From assembly GCA_013054445.1 (NCBI GenBank), contig JAAMPI010000417.1, positions 1 through 38,526 of the forward strand: a stretch of 38,526 bases of DNA, read 5' to 3'. Position numbers and translations under genes: made by a program. The stretch is from Cudoniella acicularis (Eukaryota; Ascomycota; Leotiomycetes; Helotiales; Helotiaceae). Shown piece by piece: positions 31,611-38,526 of this stretch. Numbering within the stretch: the first letter of the stretch is position 1; every line of letters begins with the position of its first letter. Under the pieces are notes generated by a model that worked only from the letters and a program-made list of their open reading frames with translations, was not told where the DNA came from and searched no databases.

Positions 31611-32961
31611 CTAGCTATGGACTGGAAGGCTGTCAAGTGGCACGTCACTGGTATAGCCCTTGCTGGACTTGTTAGAATTGATGGATTTAGCAGATTTGAC
31701 GGATCGCTGATCCTTGATGGTGATGTACTCATTGGTGGGTTCATGACTGGCAGATGGTGGGTTCGAGGCGGATTGTGAGCGTTTGTTTGTCCCAATAAGA
31801 GAGATCTGCGAGACCAAAAGCGAGAGTCTCGAATACAGGCCAGTTTCCACGATGTAGCCAACCCAAAAGGCTCTGAGGGCTGGCACAGAGCCTGCCCCGA
31901 TAACAACTGTAGACTCAACAAGCCTGAGAAGCAAGTGTTATTAAATGAATCTTGGGGTAGTAAAGGAAAATGGACTGCGGCAAAAAGAACGCTTACGTTA
32001 AAATCATTGCAAGTAGGATATTGCTCGCAGTTCCAGAAAAGGCACGGAATTTGTAGGAAAGCGCAACGGCGCTAGCCACAATGGCACTGTGTATGAGATG
32101 TCAGATGGTAAATTGCGCCCAGGGTAAGGGTAAACCTACAGGAAACCTGCAAGAAATACTATGGCTATTCCGATCCTCTTTCCAAGTGGAAGATGTAATT
32201 TGGCGATGATGGGGAGTGGAAGAACGAAGATAATGATGTCGGCAACAAGCCCAAACGTGCCGAGAGTAACACCCACATAGGAACTTGCTGTGCTGCAGTT
32301 CGATAGGAACACGAGCGTCATGCCGTCGTCGCTTTTTGGTGGTGCGCATTTGGCAGCGTTATAGGAATCGCCCACAATAATTGCAACTCCTGTTACGACA
32401 AGTATAGCTATGGATGTAACTCGTATCCAGCGATGAACACCAAAAAGTCTAATGAAAAGCAGCAGAATAGGAGCTTTGGCAGTCCATAAGGAGAATCCCG
32501 AAAGAAATGTCATAGCTACGGCGTACTAATTGGTTTCAATGACAAGTTAGCTTATAAGCCAATCAATGATCAAAACTAAGAGGGGATTGCTAACCTGACT
32601 GACTCGACGCAATGAAGACGTCGGGTCCGTGTACGCTGAGTGGTTAAATTAGTAATCTAGCCTAGTTGAGAAAGACAATACGGGTTTACTGACCATTCAT
32701 CAACTTATAAAACATTGCAAGACAAGAAGCCAAGAAAATCGCCGCAAAGATAGAAAGGTCTGAAAGGGATAGTCAGCACAATTTCGTTGGTAAATGGATA
32801 CCTTTAATAGAGAATGTCGACTTGCAGTCGTCAATGAACAGTCTCCCTGAGAATTTTGCATCTGACAGAATACGTATGACTACGAAGACACCCGCGAGGA
32901 CAACCAGAGTGGACCCTATTGCAAGGAAGGTGCCAAGCGGTATTTCGGAAGACAGGTCCAT
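31611..32961 (-). CDS. Fungal rhodopsin-domain (PTH11-like) integral membrane protein
   Basis: Model on the minus strand: exons 32961-32802, 32759-32694, 32635-32595, 32525-32140, 32086-31997, 31923-31611, all phases consistent, 351 residues (an upstream in-frame ATG at 32985 would add eight). Seven hydrophobic segments run from IPLGTFLAIGSTLVVLAGVF to LLAMILT, then the family's typical VESTVVIGAGSVPALRAFW and a Ser/Lys/Asn-rich cytoplasmic tail. The family, common in Pezizomycotina, is thought to act in signalling or sensing at the plasma membrane; ligands are mostly unknown. No CFEM cysteine domain is present at the N-terminus. Intron 1 is only 42 bp. The gene is divergent from P450-2 across 748 bp and could be a bystander or a cluster-linked sensor. 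No lesion seen. Confidence 0.85.
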
Positions 32962-33709
32962 GGCGAAAAAATAGGGTGACTTCAACTATACTGAGAGGTG
33001 ACAGCGTTGATAATTTCTGGTGGAGCGTTGTGACAAAAGGAGCTTGTGCAAGAGAGAAAACGACAGCAGAAGGGAACCAAATTAGGATATAGAAGATGCG
33101 CGGAACACAATTTCGAATCCTGCTTCCCTAGTTCTGTAAGCCGTAAATCTAGAGGGTGGCTCGGAGGCTCCCCGCTTCGAGTTCCTTGTCTGGGTAATGA
33201 GGGTGTGCTCCGCATCGTGCACATGCGAGGAGGGGGCTTCTAATTCCTGAGGGATTGCTTTGGTATCCCTGCACCATTTTGCTCTGCAGGCCGAAGTATC
33301 TACTGCATACGCCACCAACGGCACTGCCTCACCCCCATCAACACCATGTCAGCTTCCCTTTTCATTTATTGTGTTGGTAGATGGCAGCAAAGCATCTCGT
33401 CTGGTTTGCCTTTCTTCTCAGGATCGTTAAACCTCTCCGGATAAACGACCGCCAAATCGTCCTGGGATATAATACGGGTATGATTCGTCAGTCTTACTAC
33501 ATTTGAAGGTATCTTGTTTTCACGCAGGAGGAATGCATGTATCTTTCTATATCGCCAGGGGCAAATTTGCCATGTTATATTAGATGCCAAAAGCCCAGAA
33601 AATTTGTTCTAGTGAATATTGAAGTGACCTCAAAGGCAGTTTATACTAAGAACTCTAGATCATCCCCTGCAAACAGCCCTCCCCGACCGATCAACATCAC
33701 GGACAAAAA
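32962..33709. other. Divergent intergenic region between rhodopsin-domain gene and P450-2
   Basis: About 750 bp shared upstream region. A minus-strand frame at 33366-33590 (contains RLTNHTRIISQDDLAVVYPE) looks faintly coding but has no partner exon and no recognised motif. No tRNA or repeat is seen. Confidence 0.4.
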
Positions 33710-36057
33710 ATGGATAATCGCAACAAGGTTCACACAAGTTTCAATGTCGAAGTGGTCTGGCAGGATAGATCTTCAGCGAGGTCAATCTTAGCGGCCATTG
33801 TTCTGGTTGGCCTTCTTTCAGCCCGTCTGGTCTACACAACATTTATCACCAACACAAAACCAGTGAGTGTTCTATCTATTCAAAGATTAACGTGAACACG
33901 AATCCTCACTGACTATGTCGATTAAGTTGGAGCAACCATTAATCATCAATAGCTTCTCGAGAACTGTTCGGAAGCGCTTTCATGCCTGGATGTTTCTATT
34001 CAACGGACCGAGAATCATCCAAGACAGATTTGATAAAGTATACTAGTCTGAGAAAAAGGGTTCTCTCTGAAGTTTCAGTTCACCTTGCTAATTCACTGCC
34101 CAGGCAAATGGCAGGTCCTTCGAAGTCCTCGCCCCCGATAATCGCTACGTATTCGTGTCCTCGGTCAAGCATATCAAAGAACTTGACACTGCCCCTGACA
34201 CAGTTCTCTCGCTTCAGGCTGCATCAAAGCAGGTAAATATCCAATCGTCCGCCAGCCGATAATAAACAACAAACACTAACACTTATGCTCATAGATGTTA
34301 CAGCCTGTGTATACAATGCACGGCTTTAACTGGTTTGACCGACGGGGAACTGAGGGCGTCGGGTTTGTACGCGCTCTACGTACTCTCTTGACAAATAATC
34401 TCCCCCAAATCCTCCCTGATCTTGGTGTTATTGTCCGAACACGTTTCATGGAACTGCATTCGACTCATACTACTCAAAATGGTAAGAACCACTTTTCAAA
34501 CAATTTGGCCTTTTAGGACTACATGTAAAAAGGCTTATAACTGTGTAGGGTCTACATTTCACCGGTCTATCCGGTAATCGTCAAGTTAGTGGTTCTATCA
34601 AATGCAGTTTCATTTTTTGGGAAAGACTTAGGTAAGTTCTCCTAAGAGTTACCGAAGTCAAAACTTTTGTATTAAACTAATAACCCTTTTAGCCAAGAAT
34701 GAGCAGTTTATGGAATCGGCTCTTGCATACATCGAAGAGACCTTGATCTGCGCTGAAATAGTGAGATTAATTCCTAAGTTTCTCGTCCCGTAAGTGTATA
34801 TAAGACCTCTATCCAATAATAACAGAGTTGTTACTCCGCTAAATGAGAAACTAACAATTTCGTTCCAATAGATTTATTGGTGGAATTATAGCCTGGAGGC
34901 TCAAGTCCCACGAAACTGTTTTTGATACTTTACTACCTATAGCTGAGCAGCGGTGCCAAGAAAGAGATCTGCAAAATATAGGCCAGGCCGTCCCAGAACA
35001 TGTATACACTAACCTCTGTTTTCTCTTCTTCTTCTTCTTCTTCTTCTTCAAAAAAGGAATTGAGTTCTAACTTATTGCTTATAGGCTGACTGCATTCAAT
35101 GGATTATGGCGACCTCGCCGCGCCAGAATCCCTGGACCGCAAAACGCGTTGTTCATGAACTAATGGCTATCTGGTTTGGCTCAGTACATGCCTTGTCCAC
35201 TGTAAGTTCAGCTACTAAGGCTGAATACTACTATGATTGTTTGAGTAGCGCACTAACCTCTTTACTTCCATCTTTTAAGACTATAACCTTTGCGTTCCAT
35301 GATATTTGCATCCATCCTGAGTATGTCCAGCCACTGCGCGAAGAGTTGCAGACCAAATATGGGGCGTTTGAACGCACTGGCACAGGCCTCCCACTGCTGG
35401 ATAGCTTCATTAAGGAGTCTGCTCGCCTGACGCCTGTTGAATCAAGTAACTGACTTCCCCCCTTACCACCTGAGAAACTATTCATCTCTTGATAGGTAAT
35501 ACACTTCTGCTTTTTGCTGACATAGAATAGTGAGCACGAGGCGATCCGCATTGCAGCCATTCACCTTGTCTGATGGCACAAAAGTCTCCCCTGGTGATTG
35601 GGCATGTACTCCTGTTCGTGCTATAATGCAGAGCGCAGAATACTACCCAGAACCAATGAAATTTTACGGTTTCCGATTTGTGGATAGCACGATTCTCCTC
35701 AAGTCGGCTTCCTCCAACTTGAACTTTCGTCAGCCTGTGGCGTCGAAGTTTACTGATGTAAACCAAGCGTGGCATGTATGGGGTACTGGGCGCATGGCTT
35801 GGTATATTGTTGATTTCCTCTCTTTCTACGTTCTCCCCTGCATTATGTTTGCATGTGCCTGCGTATAGTTGTAGCAAGGCTAACTAATGAGCAGCCCAGG
35901 GAGATATTATGCTTCCGCTGTCATGAAGGTGATTATAGGACAGGTCCTCAAGAATTACGACTGCAAGCTTGCTAAACCAGGTGCGACCCGTTGGTTTACT
36001 TGGCGGTCAAGCATGTTACCTAGGGAGAAGACTATGGTAATTTTTACCCCGTGTTAA
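33710..36057 (+). pseudogene. Cytochrome P450 (P450-2) with defective intron-4 acceptor
   Basis: Model: exons 33710-33862, 33927-34037, 34104-34232, 34295-34481, 34551-34631, 34693-34789, 34872-35001, 35085-35201, 35280-35445, 35531-35801, 35895-36057; 534 residues. Features: N-terminal anchor (SILAAIVLVGLLSARLVY), helix I WFGSVHALSTT, ExxR in KESARLTP, PEPMKFYGFRF, and the haem loop WGTGRMACPGRYYA with the Cys split across intron 10. It belongs to a fungal P450 group that shares MLQPVYTMHGFNW and WFTWRSSMLP. All joins are in phase except intron 4: the frame needs an acceptor ending at 34550, but those bases are gg; the real AG at 34547-34548 would add two bases and reach TAA at 34575-34577. 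Either the gene is a young pseudogene, the acceptor is non-canonical, or a base is misread. Otherwise it is complete and conserved. Confidence 0.75.
35024..35050 (+). repeat. (CTT)n microsatellite inside intron 7 of P450-2
   Basis: About eight CTT units in a polypyrimidine stretch within the 83-bp intron 35002-35084. It may lengthen the intron's pyrimidine tract and is likely length-variable between strains. Confidence 0.8.
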
Positions 36058-37515
36058 GCTCTTTTGGTAATATCAAGGTCACTCCTTTCCAAAATCAGAG
36101 CCTTGGCTACGTAAACAGATGACTTGGTTCATTGAACTTTTATGAGTTTTTCTGGCTCAGAGCAAGGAGTGGTTCTATTTTAAGGTGCAAAAATGTCGCA
36201 AAGTTGAGAGGTGTAAGGTTCTAAGAAAGGTGGTGCTCGAGATATTCGGGGTGGAGGAACCACGTGTTTGTTCTTTCCGGCATACCGCATTCTCTCTAGA
36301 GGGATTGCAGTAGGAAAAAACAAGTTTAGAAACCCGAGGAAGGAGTAGAAACCTATTTTAATCGTACCGCTCACTACAAACATGAGATAGAATATATTCA
36401 GTGATTCCGAAAAGCTCTACAGAGGTGCAAGTATCTTGCCTGACAGGTTGGGATTTTTCCTACTGAAAACTGTGATTTCTCTAAAAAAAAAAGTTGCTAG
36501 CCAGAGAAGTGACAGAAAAATAGAGAATGTTAACAGCATCTGCTGCCTGTACGTGGCATGGAAAGTGGAATGGATTGGGTCTCCGAGCATGATGTTCATT
36601 ATAGCAGCCTTGGGGTAGTACCTGAAAATATTTAATTTATGATGGGCTTAGGTGACGATGCATGAGGCAGGCGCAGGATGTTGAGATTTGGGAACCATAT
36701 CTTTCTGGATTATATTTAATGAAAAGTTCGAATAGCCTCGCAAGGGGTTCATCTGACCTACAAAGCAGCCGAGGGACTGGGCCCTACTTGATCCTACGGC
36801 TGTACATGACCTGGAGATACATCACCTTTCTGAGTCACAGGGGCTGTAAAAGACGGATCACAGAAGATGAAATGATATGATATGCAGATGCAGACAATGG
36901 CACTTTCATACACCTGCAGCCTACAGGATCCTGGATTTTATCTTTCGCGGGATTCCCTTCCGGGGTGATTATTGTCCAGAATACCCTGTTCAAACTCTTT
37001 CAATTGCCACCTCAACATATTGAAACTCGGAACCACAAAATTTTCTGTTAGACACTAACAAATAAATTAGTAGGCCCCTGCTCTGCGACCCTTCGCTCAT
37101 CTCGCCACAGCGTTGCTACTCTCAGACTCGGCGTGAATATTGACCATGAGCTGCAGACCGAGAGCCTTCCTAGCTTGCTCCAACATGCGGATTAAGCTGT
37201 TTTGTGATACCTGAATATCATTTTTTTTTTTCTTCGTGCAATAACAAACCACGGCTTGAAGAAAGTTGAGAGAGGATTCTCCTGTCCTAACAATGCAATC
37301 CTACCTCGTTTGCCAATTTCAAAATACAGTTAGAAGTACAATTTTGCGACGCCTCATCCGAAATTCAAAAGTAGAGGTGGATAGAGTGCATTCACGATAA
37401 CTCCCGAGTTCTGCAGCTCAGAGTTTGTAGAAGCTAATGTAAAGACAGCGCCTGTCTTGAATTTTCCGACAAGGCCACAAGGTGGTGTTTATTTTAGAAG
37501 AATTCATGACAAATC
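36058..37515. other. No supported gene
   Basis: Short frames on both strands (for example minus 36417-36599, with a hydrophobic LLTFSIFLSLLWLATFFF stretch) have no recognisable domain and no splice partners. Homopolymer runs (36484-36492, 37221-37231) and ordinary intergenic composition are seen. Confidence 0.5.
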
Positions 37516-37519
37516 TGTG

Positions 37520-38010
37520 CGAACAATACCCCTGTATGGATGTTGGTTCCTGGGAGACTAGAACATCAATCCAATGAAGAAATTATTCTGTAGGCATATC
37601 GATGGCCGGGAAACTGCAACATGAATCTGACAACAAGTTCTTTTGCGTGCCTGTGGAGTGGGCAGGACACTGCAAGATTAATCTGATGGAGAAATCCTTC
37701 TGCACGCATGTTGGTGGCGAAGAGACAACATGAATCTGATAACAAGTCCTCTCCGCATACATGCTGGCCAGGAGAATGCAATATCAATCTGATAAGAAAT
37801 CCCTCTGTTCGCATGCTCGTTGGTGCCTAATAAGCCACCATATCAAATCATTGAAGAATTGAAGCTGCATGCATGTTGGTGCCCGGATACAATATCACCG
37901 ACCGGGTAATGTGACGCTCCTGCATGAATGTTGGGAGAGCTGCATCATCGAGATCAATCTAGTGGAGGTGCATTCCATGGGAAATGTTCCGCATGTTGGT
38001 CACAGTTGGT
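37520..38010 (+). repeat. Degenerate minisatellite, ~50-65 bp unit, about 8 copies
   Basis: Successive units begin with a variant of gcatgttggt (near 37536, 37594, 37650, 37706, 37758, 37812, 37870, 37925, 37989) and continue through variants of ggccgggaaactgcaacat, aatctgat and aagaaatcctctgc. Unit lengths vary because of small indels. Copies are well diverged, so the array is old. It is not a CRISPR array: the repeats are imperfect, there is no repeat-spacer alternation, and the genome is eukaryotic. Confidence 0.75.
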
Positions 38011-38345
38011 GTTTGGGGAAAATTAATAGTAGTTGCCTAATTGGGCACGGTCAACAGCCTTCTTGTAAGCCATCACTTGTTGTCATTTTTGGGGTAGAAG
38101 ACGATACCCAGTCTTTGGCCACCAATGCCGGTCCCAACTTCACATCTCTCAAAAGTAATTTTTTCAAAGTTCTCCAGCTACTACCAACTCGTAAGAGCTG
38201 GGGCCATTAGATGCGGCCCACTTAAGCGAGACGCGTAAAACGCGTCGATTCCGGCACCCTTCTTTAAAATATTTATAACAACTCAACCTTTTATTTAATC
38301 GATCTACGATTTAACGTAGAAACACCTACGATATTCAGCCCTTCT
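38011..38345. other. Stretch between minisatellite and Tc1 fragment
   Basis: No gene is supported. From about 38218 onward (acttaagcgagacgcgtaaaacgcgtcgattccgg) the sequence probably belongs to the 5' terminal region of the Tc1-type element, but its partner inverted repeat lies beyond the window, so the border is unproven. Confidence 0.4.
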
Positions 38346-38526
38346 ATGTAAAAAGACAAGGGAGAATAGCCTACTCCTATACGTGCTATAATCCGAAGCA
38401 TATAACGTGATAGAGTAAGCTAGCGCGATATCGTAGCTAAAACTACCCTTCCCCGACGAACAGTTCGACGTATTCTCAAGCAAGAATCGAGTCGTAGAGA
38501 CCGTAAAAAAGAACTATTCGAGACCT
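38346..38526 (+). pseudogene. Tc1/mariner-type transposase, RIP-damaged N-terminus, cut by window end
   Basis: From an ATG at 38346 one frame reads through four stops (38349, 38367, 38403, 38421) and encodes RDIVAKTTLPRRTVRRILKQ, a helix-turn-helix typical of the DNA-binding N-terminus of Tc1-like transposases, which contacts the element's inverted repeats. All four stops are TAA or TAG at places where CAA or CAG (Gln) would be reached by a C-to-T change before A, the signature of RIP. The frame continues past 38526. The product is not functional. Confidence 0.65.

Noticed and set aside
31436..31921. 161-residue minus-strand frame overlapping the rhodopsin-domain gene
   Set aside because: It is in another frame over the last exon; the other frame has the family's conserved VESTVVIGAGSVPALRAFW and joins in phase with the upstream exons.
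37520..38010. CRISPR-like array
   Set aside because: Units are imperfect tandem copies without constant repeats and unique spacers, in a eukaryotic genome with introns.
1..38526. tRNA or rRNA genes
   Set aside because: No cloverleaf with the usual T-loop (GGTTCGAATCC-like) or rRNA-like conserved segments was found by eye on either strand.

Overview
The window looks like a chromosomal segment of a filamentous ascomycete (Pezizomycotina). The genes have short GT-AG introns of about 42-93 bp, the P450, UbiA, MFS and flavoprotein families are typically fungal, and the transposons (Gypsy LTR elements, a Tad-like LINE, a hAT-type MITE, a Tc1-type transposase) carry marks of RIP (repeat-induced point mutation, mainly CpA to TpA). 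The species cannot be named from the sequence. All splice models are by eye.

Layout. 1-14.3 kb is a transposon graveyard: a possible gene relic (977-1708), AT-rich RIP blocks (about 2.54-3.03 and 3.34-4.21 kb), two related LTR-like segments in opposite orientation (4473-4850 and 9880-10230), a dead Tad-like LINE (6944-9595), and a nested pair. The nested pair is a short LTR retrotransposon (10836-12871) inserted into the reverse-transcriptase region of an older, heavily RIPped Gypsy element. Runs of N near 3.2 and 10.3-10.4 kb are unresolved sequence.

14.5-36.1 kb is a gene island that reads as a partly decayed secondary-metabolite cluster. In order: a UbiA-type membrane prenyltransferase/terpene cyclase gene (+), an acetyl-CoA synthetase paralogue (+), a secreted FAD oxidoreductase of the beta-cyclopiazonate-dehydrogenase type (-), an FAD-linked BBE-like oxidase (-), a 14-TM MFS transporter (+), a cytochrome P450 (-), about 2.8 kb with only unclear remnants, a fungal rhodopsin-domain membrane protein (-), and a second P450 (+). 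Together these would build, oxidise and export a terpenoid or meroterpenoid-like product, but no polyketide synthase, isoprenyl diphosphate synthase or pathway regulator is visible here.

Three genes carry lesions. The UbiA gene is cut in its third exon by a 214-bp hAT-type MITE with a perfect 8-bp target duplication. The acetyl-CoA synthetase has an in-frame TGA, a changed P-loop residue, a Trp-to-Phe change in the acyl-pocket motif and a lost 3' splice site. P450-2 has no in-phase acceptor for intron 4. The two flavoproteins, the transporter, P450-1 and the rhodopsin-domain gene look intact.

36.1-38.5 kb has no convincing gene. It holds a degenerate ~50-65 bp minisatellite (about 37.52-38.01 kb) and, at the right edge, the start of a RIP-damaged Tc1/mariner transposase that runs off the window.
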